From: JAWLGJ01 sp041685145
GTDB taxonomy: Bacteria; Pseudomonadota; Alphaproteobacteria; Rhodospirillales; Magnetospirillaceae
Length of the DNA stretch: 52,525 nt
Assembly (NCBI GenBank): GCA_041685145.1
Contig: JAWLGJ010000022.1
Coordinates: 1 to 52,525, forward strand
Direction of reading: 5' to 3'
Below the pieces are notes generated by a model. The model was not told the DNA's origin and searched no databases. It saw only the letters and a list, made by a program, of their open reading frames with translations. Position 1 is the stretch's first letter. Each line of letters begins with the position of its first letter. Position numbers and translations under genes: made by a program. This document shows, piece by piece, positions 8,553 to 17,669 of this stretch.

Positions 8553-8870
8553 TCACGGGGCGGGGCATTCGCCGTCCAGCGCCAGCACCGCCCGCGCCGC
8601 CGCCGGCACGGCGGTGTCCTCATAGGCTAGGCGCGCCTCGGCGAAGGGGCCGCGCCGGGTCGGCAGCGCCAGCACCCGCACCGCCCGCCAGCGCCGCCGC
8701 CCCGCCGGCAGCACCACCACGTCGCCGGGCCGTAGCGCCCGACTGGCGCGGGTGACGACGGCGCCGTTGACCGCCACCACCCCCTCGGCGCACCAGGCCG
8801 CGGCCCGCCCGCGCGTCTTGGCCAGACGGGCGAAGCACAGCCACTTGTCGATGCGCAGCCCCTCGCCCAC
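8553..8870 (-). CDS. S4-domain RNA-binding protein (Hsp15-like)
   Basis: This 105-residue protein is dominated by an S4 RNA-binding domain at about residues 5-65: RIDKWLCFARLAKTRGRAA, GVVAVNGAVVTRASRALRPGD and VVVL. It is related to Hsp15, which recycles 50S subunits carrying a nascent chain after heat shock. It starts four bases after the stop of the SUV3-like helicase on the same strand, so the two form an operon, an arrangement common in alphaproteobacteria that links both to RNA metabolism. The C-terminal 35 residues are Ala- and Arg-rich. Confidence 0.88.
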   Translation of the reverse strand: MGEGLRIDKWLCFARLAKTRGRAAAWCAEGVVAVNGAVVTRASRALRPGDVVVLPAGRRRWRAVRVLALPTRRGPFAEARLAYEDTAVPAAARAVLALDGECPAP

Positions 8871-8874
8871 GGGC

Positions 8875-11367
<2,493 letters not shown>

Positions 11368-11436
11368 GGCACAAGAATCGGCATTCGCGGCCGGCGGTGC
11401 AAGCGCCGGGGCCGGCCGCGAACCGTGTTCGTGGGA

Positions 11437-11802
11437 TTACGGGGTCTGGGCGTGGGTCTTGACGTGGCCGCGCTGAATCTCGCGGTGGTCCTTGAGCTGG
11501 CGTTCCATCGCCTGGAAGGCGTCGCGCAGGGCGACGAAGATGTCCTCGTGGACGTGGGCGTCCTTGGGCGCCCGCTTGACCACCAGTTCCTTGCCGGGAA
11601 CGGTGACGTCGATGCGGATGTGGAAGGGCTCGCCCTTCTTGTGCAAGCTGCTGGTGTTCTTGTGGTGCGGCTCGATGACCACCCGGCAGGCGGTGATGCC
11701 GTCGTAAAGCTGGTCCAGCTTGGCGGCCTTTTCGCGGATGCGCTCCTCGACGGCGTCGGAATGGTCGATTCCGTGGAAGGTGACTTGCAGCGGAACTTGC
11801 AT
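11437..11802 (-). CDS. Short HPF/RaiA-family ribosome-associated protein
   Basis: This 121-residue protein begins MQVPLQVTFHGIDHSDAVEE and shows the S30AE fold: LYDGITACRVVIEPHHKN, HIRIDVTVPGKELVVKR and a helix VALRDAFQAMERQLKDH. Such proteins bind the decoding centre and protect idle ribosomes. It lacks the C-terminal dimerisation domain of long HPF, so it resembles the short form. The start is the ATG at 11802 with AAGGAG seven bases upstream; the frame stays open another 61 codons, but these are not conserved. It is not beside rpoN or ptsN, the more usual place of alphaproteobacterial HPF. It is divergent from htpG. Confidence 0.88.
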   Translation of the reverse strand: MQVPLQVTFHGIDHSDAVEERIREKAAKLDQLYDGITACRVVIEPHHKNTSSLHKKGEPFHIRIDVTVPGKELVVKRAPKDAHVHEDIFVALRDAFQAMERQLKDHREIQRGHVKTHAQTP

Positions 11803-11958
11803 CGATGTCTCCTTGCTCCTCACGGCCGCCCCCCCTCGGTGGCGCGCGGGCGCCGGGCCCGTCGCAAGCGGCCGTCCTACACCGTCATGATAGCCCGGAC
11901 GGGCGGGGTTTCCTACCGAATCAGGCTGGCCAACGCGCCGCCGTGGGGTGCCACCACC

Positions 11959-11990
11959 CTTGCGCGGCGGCGGCCTTTGCCTCATATCAG
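11959..11990 (+). promoter_or_regulatory. Candidate sigma-32 (heat-shock) promoter of htpG
   Basis: CTTG at 11959-11962 is followed after 18 bases by CTCATATCAG at 11981-11990. The alphaproteobacterial heat-shock consensus, as I recall it, is CTTG, 17-18 bases, CYTATNTNNG; only one of the fixed -10 positions differs. It ends 57 bases before the htpG ATG, a sensible distance. Confidence 0.55.
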
Positions 11991-12046
11991 CCCGGTGCCG
12001 GGGCGGACGCCCCGGATGGGGGTAGCGCGAAGGGAGGAGACGCCGA

Positions 12047-13912
12047 ATGGCCGAGGAAAGGCGCAGTTTTCAAGCCGAGGTCGCCAAGCTGCTCGACATC
12101 GTCGTGCACTCGCTGTACTCGAACCGCGAAATCTTCCTGCGCGAGCTGATCTCCAACGCCGCCGACGCCTGCGACAAGCTGCGCTACGCCGCGCTGACCC
12201 AGCCGGAGCTGACCGCCGGCGGCGACGGCTTCCGAATCCGCCTGGAGCCCGACGCCGAGGCCCGCGTGCTGGCCATCGCCGACAACGGCATCGGCATGAA
12301 CCACGACGACCTCGTCGACAATCTGGGCACCATCGCGCGCTCGGGCACCGCCGAGTTCCTCGGCCGCCTCAGCGGCGACGCCAAGAAGGACGTCAACCTC
12401 ATCGGCCAGTTCGGGGTGGGCTTCTATTCCGCCTTCATGGTCGCCAACCGCGTCGAGGTCGTCACCCGCAAGGCCGGCGAGGAGCAGGGCTGGCGCTGGG
12501 TCTCCGACGGCCGCGGCGAGTTCGTCATCGCCCCCGAGGCGGTGGCCGAGCCCGGCACCCGCGTCATTCTGCACCTGCGCGAGGGCGCCGACGAATACCT
12601 GGAGGCGGCGACGCTGCGGCGCATCGTCAAGACCTATTCCGACCACATCCCGCTGCCCATCGTGCTGGCCGCCGAGGGCGGCGAGGAGACGCTCAACGCC
12701 GCCTCGGCGCTGTGGACGCGGCCCAAGGCCGACATCACCGCCGAGCAGTACCGCGAGTTCTATCACCACGTCGCCCACGCCTTCGACGACCCCTGGCTGA
12801 CCCTGCACTACAAGGCGGAAGGGGCCATCGAATACACGGCGCTGTTGTTCGTGCCGGCGCAGAAGCCCTTCGACATCTTCCACCCCGACCGCCGGCCGCA
12901 GGTGAAGCTCTACGTCAAGCGGGTGTTCATCACCGACGACTGCGAGGAACTGCTGCCGCCTTACCTGCGCTTCCTGCGCGGGGTGGTGGATTCGGAAGAC
13001 CTGCCGCTGAACATCAGCCGCGAGCTGTTGCAGCACAACCCGGTGCTGGCCAAGATCCGCTCCGGCCTGGTGAAGCGGGTGCTGGGCGAATTGAAGAAAA
13101 AGGCCGAGGCGGCGCCGGAGGAATACGCCGCCTTCTGGGACAATTTCGGCCCGGTGCTCAAGGAAGGGCTGTACGAGGACTTCGCGCGCCGCGACGACCT
13201 GCTGGAACTGGCGCGCTTCAACACCACCGCCGGCGACGGGCCGGTCAGCCTCGCGACCTACATCGAGCGCATGAAGGCGGGGCAGGAGGCCATCTACACC
13301 ATCACCGGCGACGACCTCGACGCCCTGCGCCGCAGCCCGCAGCTTGAGGGCTTCGTGGCGCGCGGCATCGAGGTGCTGCTGCTCACCGACCCGGTGGACG
13401 AGTTCTGGCTGCCGGCCATCGGCACCTATGCCGACAAGCCCTTCCGCTCGGTGGCCGAGGCCGGCGACGACGACCTCGACACGATCGCCCCCGCCCCCAA
13501 GGACGCGCAGGACCAGGCCGAGGCGGCGCCCGAGGGCGCGGTGGCGACCCTGGTGGCGGCCTTCAAGCAGGCCCTGGGCGAGGCGGTGAAGGACGTGCGC
13601 GCCTCCCACCGCCTGACCGAAAGCGCCGTCTGCCTGGTGGCCGACCAGGGCGAGATGAGCCTGCACCTGGAACGCCTGCTGCGCCAGCACCAGCAGATGC
13701 AGCACGCCCAGCCGCGCATCCTGGAGATCAACCCCCGCCACCCCCTCGTCAAGCGCCTGGCCGAGGCGGCGCAGGCCAAGGGCGCCGACCACGTCGCCGA
13801 CGCCGCCCACCTGCTCCTCGACCAGGCCCGCATCACCGAGGGCGAAACCCTCCCCGACCCGGCGGGGTTTGCGAAACGGCTGGCGGGGGTGATGGAGAAG
13901 GGGCTGGTGTAG
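12047..13912 (+). CDS. htpG: Molecular chaperone HtpG (bacterial Hsp90)
   Basis: This 621-residue ATP-dependent chaperone has the Hsp90 three-domain layout. In the N-terminal GHKL ATPase domain, ELISNAADACDKLRY, DNGIGMNHDDL, the lid RSGTAEFL and GQFGVGFYSAFMV are all present. The middle domain carries LYVKRVFITDDCEELLP and the client-facing NISRELLQHNPVL with the catalytic Arg. The C-terminal dimerisation domain ends in ILEINPRHPLVKRL. The ATG at 12047 has GGAGGAG eight bases upstream. A candidate heat-shock promoter precedes it. It is a single-gene unit followed by a palindromic intergenic element. Confidence 0.97.
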   Translation: MAEERRSFQAEVAKLLDIVVHSLYSNREIFLRELISNAADACDKLRYAALTQPELTAGGDGFRIRLEPDAEARVLAIADNGIGMNHDDLVDNLGTIARSGTAEFLGRLSGDAKKDVNLIGQFGVGFYSAFMVANRVEVVTRKAGEEQGWRWVSDGRGEFVIAPEAVAEPGTRVILHLREGADEYLEAATLRRIVKTYSDHIPLPIVLAAEGGEETLNAASALWTRPKADITAEQYREFYHHVAHAFDDPWLTLHYKAEGAIEYTALLFVPAQKPFDIFHPDRRPQVKLYVKRVFITDDCEELLPPYLRFLRGVVDSEDLPLNISRELLQHNPVLAKIRSGLVKRVLGELKKKAEAAPEEYAAFWDNFGPVLKEGLYEDFARRDDLLELARFNTTAGDGPVSLATYIERMKAGQEAIYTITGDDLDALRRSPQLEGFVARGIEVLLLTDPVDEFWLPAIGTYADKPFRSVAEAGDDDLDTIAPAPKDAQDQAEAAPEGAVATLVAAFKQALGEAVKDVRASHRLTESAVCLVADQGEMSLHLERLLRQHQQMQHAQPRILEINPRHPLVKRLAEAAQAKGADHVADAAHLLLDQARITEGETLPDPAGFAKRLAGVMEKGLV

Positions 13913-13941
13913 GGTGGAGGGCCCGGCGCCTGCCGCCTCGC

Positions 13942-14048
13942 CCTTCGAGACGCCGCCTCCGGCGGCTCCTCAGGACGAGGCTCCGTTGGTGTGCCCGTCA
14001 CAACGCCTCACCCTGAGGGGGGCGCGCGATTCGCGCCCGTCTCGAAGG
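13942..14048. repeat. REP/IRU-like palindromic intergenic element
   Basis: The outer arms are CCTTCGAGACG (13942-13952) and CGTCTCGAAGG (14038-14048), perfect reverse complements. Inside lie CCTCAGGACGAGG (13968-13980) and CCTCACCCTGAGG (14007-14019), themselves partly complementary. This sequence style (CTTCGAGACG, CCTCAGGA) is familiar as a dispersed intergenic palindrome in alphaproteobacterial genomes. Only one copy is present in this window, so its repeat status rests on general knowledge. Confidence 0.6.
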
Positions 14049-14119
14049 ACGGTCGTCACCTCCGCGAATCCCCTTTGCACACCGCCCCGCCCTGCGCTAA
14101 GTTTCCCGCCCCAGCCAAG

Positions 14120-14196
14120 GCACCCGTAGCTCAGCTGGATAGAGCGCCGCCCTCCGAAGGCGGAGGTCGCAGGTTCGAATCCTGCCGGGTGCGCCA
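14120..14196 (+). tRNA. tRNA-Arg (anticodon CCG)
   Basis: A full cloverleaf folds by eye: acceptor arms GCACCCG and CGGGTGC, D arm AGCTCAGCTGGATAGAGC, anticodon stem CCGCC/GGCGG around CTCCGAA (anticodon CCG), T arm with GGTTCGAATCC, discriminator G and encoded CCA at 14194-14196. Length is 77 bases. A run of eight T residues follows directly (14197-14204). Its 3' end marks the left boundary of the low-GC insert, consistent with tRNA genes serving as integration sites. Confidence 0.96.
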
Positions 14197-14229
14197 TTTT
14201 TTTTGGCCGCGTCAAGTTAGATTCCATTC

Positions 14230-15081
14230 TCATACAATTCCCCTCTCGGCTCGTACTTCAACCACTCGCTGGCGCAGATCCGACAACAGTTCAGGAACTT
14301 GCTCGTGCCGACCGGGAGGATATTCAAGAAAACGCAGATTGTAGGTTCGAGCGTTGGCGTCGCGGATCGCCCTGTGATCAAATTTTGGCATTACAGCGTA
14401 GTGAGGGGAGCTCTCACCCCCGTAAAGATTTGCATTTTCCAGTATGAGCTGGATATCAGGATCAGATATTGAGTATCCGATGAACAAAACGGTATTGACG
14501 GTTAAAAGCGCTGAGACGACATCGAAGAATGCAGGATTTTTCCACCTCGCATTGAAATAAGATACTCTATCGAGAACGATGGCATCGGGGTCGCTGATGC
14601 ACCCATGCATCTTCAAGATCGACCTAATTGGTGACCTCAGATCATTCAGTATCTTCATGTCCTTGTGGGTGCTTATGCTGTGAGCCTCACCCCCGTCGCT
14701 GTAGTATTCAAAATTTTTCTCAACTAACTCATCGTAATTTGTCGTTATGATGGTCTTAGGGTCCATCGTCAGAATGTCTTCATAGACGGAGTGGTGAGGA
14801 ATCGGTCTTACCTGAAAGATTCTCCGCAACTCTGCACTCAAGTCCGCTCTGGCTCTTCCATATCGAATGACTTGAGCAGCGTCTAGCAGCCGTCCCTGCT
14901 TTATCAAACGGTTCACAAGGTCCCGGTCTTTTTTTGTTTCGAGAGAAGCGGCTAATAACCGCAAGAGTTGCGGCCAGCTAGGAAAGGCCGCAAACGCCAC
15001 TTTGGATATTCCGGAACCCATAAAAAATACTACGCGCCTATCTGCGATTTCACGCAGTAATGTCTCCGGCCATCGGATCAT
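14230..15081 (-). CDS. SIR2-domain (SIR2_2-like) protein, probable NAD-dependent effector
   Basis: This 283-residue protein has the Rossmann-type SIR2 layout: FFMGSGIS at residues 19-26, TTNYD at 113-117 with the conserved Asn115, KMHGCI at 157-162 with the expected catalytic His159, and LFIGYSISDPDI at 199-210. There is no four-Cys zinc module, which separates it from true sirtuin deacylases and fits the SIR2-like NADases found in prokaryotic immunity. No membrane segment is seen. Its ATG overlaps the stop of the ParA-like gene (ATGA), so the two are translationally coupled. Composition is far more AT-rich than its neighbours. NAD cleavage is inferred from the family, not shown here. Confidence 0.85.
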   Translation of the reverse strand: MIRWPETLLREIADRRVVFFMGSGISKVAFAAFPSWPQLLRLLAASLETKKDRDLVNRLIKQGRLLDAAQVIRYGRARADLSAELRRIFQVRPIPHHSVYEDILTMDPKTIITTNYDELVEKNFEYYSDGGEAHSISTHKDMKILNDLRSPIRSILKMHGCISDPDAIVLDRVSYFNARWKNPAFFDVVSALLTVNTVLFIGYSISDPDIQLILENANLYGGESSPHYAVMPKFDHRAIRDANARTYNLRFLEYPPGRHEQVPELLSDLRQRVVEVRAERGIV

Positions 15082-16112
15082 TCATCTATCCTACGCGCTA
15101 TTTCGCTGGCCAGTCCGCCGATTATCTCCTTGTACTTAGCTGCTTGATTAAATTGGTTTCCTACCAGTCCATCCTTCGCCTTAAGCGCCATGATCGGAGT
15201 ATTCGCGCTTTGTGCAAGTGGAATTAAGCTATATAGATTAGGCACGTCACCCAGGTGCAGATTATCCACACACCTTTCATGACTGAACGGCGACAGGAAT
15301 CTTTCTACTTCTCCGGGAACATCTGTGAGAATTCGTTCGTATGCCTTAGTTGGCCGCCGTGTTCCCGCCTTCGACTTAGTAATGTATTGTTGTAGAGTGT
15401 AGCCAACAAATCCCCTTTCTACTTGCACATTTTTTGGAATTAGATATTTTTCTAATGATCCTGGGTTGAGGCGCTCAGACTGCTCTAGTCCAACCTTATA
15501 ATAATCTACCCATCCAGACATCCATCTCGAAATGTTTCTGACACCAAGCAAGCTGAAAGCATCAGCACCAAGTGGAGCGACGAAAAAATTACAGGCCAGA
15601 AGAACGGAACGGTTAATAGAGCCAAGTGAAGGGCTTACGTCGACAAATACGACATCATAATTATCCTCAAGCGTGCGCAAGTACGACCTTAGCCAATTCG
15701 ATACTCTGAAACCACCTGGCTTCCCGCTAGGGAGTTCTGTCCACGCAACAGAGAGAGGGTCTTCAAAAAGAGAAAACTTTGGGTGACCTGGAAGTAGGTC
15801 AACTCCAAACCTATTTGTTTTATTGGAAAGTGGTTTTGCGTGCCTATTAATAGAGGCATCACCGTCCAATATAGGCTGCACGACCTCTAATATAGTATGT
15901 GCCTTCGGATGATCCTTGTCGGGCTTATTTGGCCAATATATGTTTATTGTTTTTGTATCACCCAGCACGAATTGGGTAATATTGCATTGTGGATCGCAGT
16001 CCACGATTAATACTTTTTTGCCCATTTCGATGGCGAAGTAAGCGGCGATATTGCCGGTAAGGGTGGTTTTGCCAACGCCACCTTTGTTGTTAAAAAAAGA
16101 AATTACTCTCAT
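15078..16112 (-). CDS. ParA/MinD-like P-loop ATPase, partner of the SIR2 protein
   Basis: This 344-residue protein starts MRVISFFNNKGGVGKTT, a deviant Walker A (residues 10-17) with the signature Lys10 of the ParA/MinD/Soj class. VDCDPQ at 37-42 and FVDVSPS at 156-162 supply the switch and Walker B regions, and FFVAPLGADAFSL follows. The C-terminal 150 residues (from about 195) are unlike short ParA proteins and may hold a specific interaction surface. No parB gene or centromere-like repeat is nearby, so partitioning is unlikely. It is the first gene of a two-gene operon with the SIR2 gene. A sensor, adaptor or scaffold role, with ATP controlling the effector, is inference only. Confidence 0.85.
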   Translation of the reverse strand: MRVISFFNNKGGVGKTTLTGNIAAYFAIEMGKKVLIVDCDPQCNITQFVLGDTKTINIYWPNKPDKDHPKAHTILEVVQPILDGDASINRHAKPLSNKTNRFGVDLLPGHPKFSLFEDPLSVAWTELPSGKPGGFRVSNWLRSYLRTLEDNYDVVFVDVSPSLGSINRSVLLACNFFVAPLGADAFSLLGVRNISRWMSGWVDYYKVGLEQSERLNPGSLEKYLIPKNVQVERGFVGYTLQQYITKSKAGTRRPTKAYERILTDVPGEVERFLSPFSHERCVDNLHLGDVPNLYSLIPLAQSANTPIMALKAKDGLVGNQFNQAAKYKEIIGGLASEIARRIDE

Positions 16113-16140
16113 GACCGTGCCTTTCTAGTAACGCGTGTGC

Positions 16141-16170
16141 AGTTTAGCGCATACCGGTTGCGGTTTCCAA
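16141..16170 (-). promoter_or_regulatory. Candidate promoter of the ParA-SIR2 operon
   Basis: On the minus strand TTGGAA (16165-16170) is followed after 18 bases by TAAACT (16141-16146), 28 bases before the ParA-like ATG. The match to the sigma-70 consensus is moderate. An AAAGG ribosome site lies nearer the start. Confidence 0.35.
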
Positions 16171-16259
16171 CTATTTGTGGGGCTGCGAGGCCGAGTGGAC
16201 TACGCTGCCAGCTTGCCTGGTCTTGCCCCCGGCCGCCTGGCCGGCCAAACTCCCCCACC

Positions 16260-16949
16260 ATGCGCATCACCTTCACAACCGCCGGGGTTGCCGCCGGCTT
16301 TTTGCGGACCGTGCCGGTGGCGACGGGGTTGTCGATCTTCGGCCTCGTGCTGGGGCTGGTCGCCGGGCAGAAGGGGTTGAGCGCCGCCGAGGTGGGGTTG
16401 ATGAGCGCGCTGGTGTTTGCCGGGGCGGCGCAGATGCTGGCGCTGGAGTTGTGGCAGGTGCCGGTGCCGGTGCTGGGGCTGACGCTGGCGGCGCTGGTGA
16501 TGAATCTGCGCTATCTGATCATGACCCCGGCGTTGAAGCCCTGGCTGGAGCAGGTGGGGCCGGTGCAGGCCTATGGCAGCCTGTTCTTCACTGCCGACGA
16601 GAACTGGGCCATCAGCGTCGCCGAGATGCGCCGCGGCGGCACCGATGCCGGCTTCTTCCTGGGCACGGGGCTGGCGATCTACAGCTTCTGGCTGGTCTCC
16701 ACCGTCACCGGGCGGCTGTTCGGCGGGCTGGTCGCCGACCCGGCGCGCTATGGCCTCGATTTCGTCGCCACCGCCGTCTTCCTGGCGCTGCTGGCGCCGA
16801 TGTGGCAGGGGCGGCGCGACCTGCTGCCCTGGCTGGCGGCGGGGGCGGTGGCCTGGGGGGTGGCCTGGGCGCTGCCCGGCACCTGGTACCTGATCGCCGG
16901 CGGCCTGGCCGGCAGCCTGGTGGGGGCGTGGCGCGATGTCCGTGGATGA
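16260..16949 (+). CDS. azlC: AzlC-family branched-chain amino acid exporter, large subunit
   Basis: This 229-residue membrane protein belongs to the AzlC family, which together with AzlD exports branched-chain amino acids or their analogues. About six to seven hydrophobic segments are visible. Family hallmarks include LVFAGAAQMLALEL (about residues 56-70), LAALVMNLRYLIMTPAL and SLFFTADENWAISVAEM. The ATG at 16260 gives MRITFTTAGVAAGF; the frame is open further upstream but without conserved sequence, and no clear ribosome site precedes the start. It overlaps azlD by 14 bases. It is divergent from the islet genes and marks the return to GC-rich DNA. Confidence 0.92.
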   Translation: MRITFTTAGVAAGFLRTVPVATGLSIFGLVLGLVAGQKGLSAAEVGLMSALVFAGAAQMLALELWQVPVPVLGLTLAALVMNLRYLIMTPALKPWLEQVGPVQAYGSLFFTADENWAISVAEMRRGGTDAGFFLGTGLAIYSFWLVSTVTGRLFGGLVADPARYGLDFVATAVFLALLAPMWQGRRDLLPWLAAGAVAWGVAWALPGTWYLIAGGLAGSLVGAWRDVRG

Positions 16950-17241
16950 GGCGACGCTGCTGGCCATCCTGGGGATGGCGGCGGCGACCTATCTCACCCG
17001 CGCCGGCGGCTATTTCCTGGTCCGCCGCCTGCCGCCGGGGCGCTTCGTCGAGGCCTGGCTGCGCCACATCCCCGGCGCCATGTTCGTCGCCCTGGTGACG
17101 CCGGCGGTGGCCAATGGCGGCCCCGCCGCCTGGGCGGGGGCGGCGGCCGTGCTGGCGGCGGCGCGGCTGTGGGGCAATCTGGTGGTCAGCCTGCTGGCGG
17201 GGGTGGGGGCGGTGTATCTGGTGCGGCTGGCGCTCCCCTGA
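16936..17241 (+). CDS. azlD: AzlD-family small subunit of branched-chain amino acid exporter
   Basis: This 101-residue protein has three to four membrane segments and the conserved AzlD start: LLAILGMAAATYLTRAGGYF, followed by a central R-x-I-P-G-A (RHIPGAMFVALVTPAV). It forms the exporter with AzlC. Its start lies inside the last 14 bases of azlC, so translation is coupled. Length is typical. Confidence 0.92.
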   Translation: MSVDEATLLAILGMAAATYLTRAGGYFLVRRLPPGRFVEAWLRHIPGAMFVALVTPAVANGGPAAWAGAAAVLAAARLWGNLVVSLLAGVGAVYLVRLALP

Positions 17242-17321
17242 GCAACGCCCATCCGAACCGCCTTGATGGCCGTCGCCCAACCCTCCACCTCAACAGCATC
17301 AACCGACTGGGAGGGCACCCC

Positions 17322-17669
17322 ATGCAGGACATCGCCAGCAAGGTCTGCACCCCGTGCCGGGGCGGCGTCCCGCCGCTGGGCGGCGACGAGGTGGCGGCGC
17401 TTCACCGCGACATCCCCGAGTGGGAGGTGCTCGACGACGGCACCTGGCTGCGGCGGCGCTTCGCCTTCGCCGACTTCGCCCAGGCGCTCGCCTTCGTCAC
17501 CGCCATCGGCATCGAGGCCGAGGCGCAGGGCCATCACCCCGACATCTGCTTCGGCTGGGGCTATGCCGCCGTCTCGTGGCAGACCCACAAGATCAAGGGC
17601 CTGCACGAGAACGACTTCATCATGGCGGCGCGCTGCGACCGCCTGTACGCCGGGCGCGCCGGCCGGTGA
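17322..17669 (+). CDS. phhB: 4a-hydroxytetrahydrobiopterin dehydratase (pterin-4a-carbinolamine dehydratase)
   Basis: This 115-residue enzyme dehydrates 4a-hydroxytetrahydrobiopterin made by aromatic amino acid hydroxylases, recycling the pterin cofactor. The family motif is seen as GHHPDICFGWGYAAVSWQTHK (residues about 70-90), containing the catalytic HHP and a later H. RRRFAFADFAQALAFV is the preceding conserved strand-helix. The ATG at 17322 has GGAGG ten bases upstream. Its stop overlaps a GTG start of the TetR-like gene (GTGA), suggesting co-translation. No phenylalanine hydroxylase gene is in the window. Confidence 0.92.
   Translation: MQDIASKVCTPCRGGVPPLGGDEVAALHRDIPEWEVLDDGTWLRRRFAFADFAQALAFVTAIGIEAEAQGHHPDICFGWGYAAVSWQTHKIKGLHENDFIMAARCDRLYAGRAGR

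Larger units (their letters stand above)
14205..16140. mobile_element. Low-GC two-gene genomic islet beside tRNA-Arg
   Basis: Base composition changes sharply just after the tRNA. For example, bases 15841-15900 contain 25 G+C of 60, while 16801-16860 contain 50 of 60. The AT-rich stretch ends near the upstream region of the ParA-like gene, and GC-rich core genome resumes before azlC. It holds exactly two genes, both on the minus strand. No integrase, transposase or terminal repeat is visible, and the tRNA 3' end is not duplicated at the right side. Acquisition by transfer is inferred from composition and the tRNA-adjacent position. Confidence 0.65.

Noticed and set aside
13920..14110. Small protein-coding gene between htpG and tRNA-Arg
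   Set aside because: Open frames exist on both strands but coincide with the palindromic element, and none has a ribosome site or recognisable sequence.
14230..15081. Thoeris, SIR2-HerA, SIR2-Argonaute or DSR defence system
   Set aside because: No TIR, HerA or Argonaute partner is encoded here, the SIR2 protein is short (283 residues) compared with DSR effectors, and it has no SLOG or other sensor domain.
15078..16112. Plasmid or chromosome partition operon
   Set aside because: ParA is present in sequence class only. There is no ParB-like gene, no centromere-like repeats and no replication gene nearby; the partner is a SIR2 protein.
16137..16259. Longer azlC starting upstream of 16260
   Set aside because: The frame is open, but the extra residues are not conserved and have no ribosome site. 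The 147-base gap is better explained as the promoter regions of the ParA-SIR2 operon and azlC.
16100..16260. Search for a duplicated tRNA-Arg 3' end as the right attachment site of the islet
   Set aside because: No repeat of GGTTCGAATCCTGCC or the acceptor end was found in this interval by eye.
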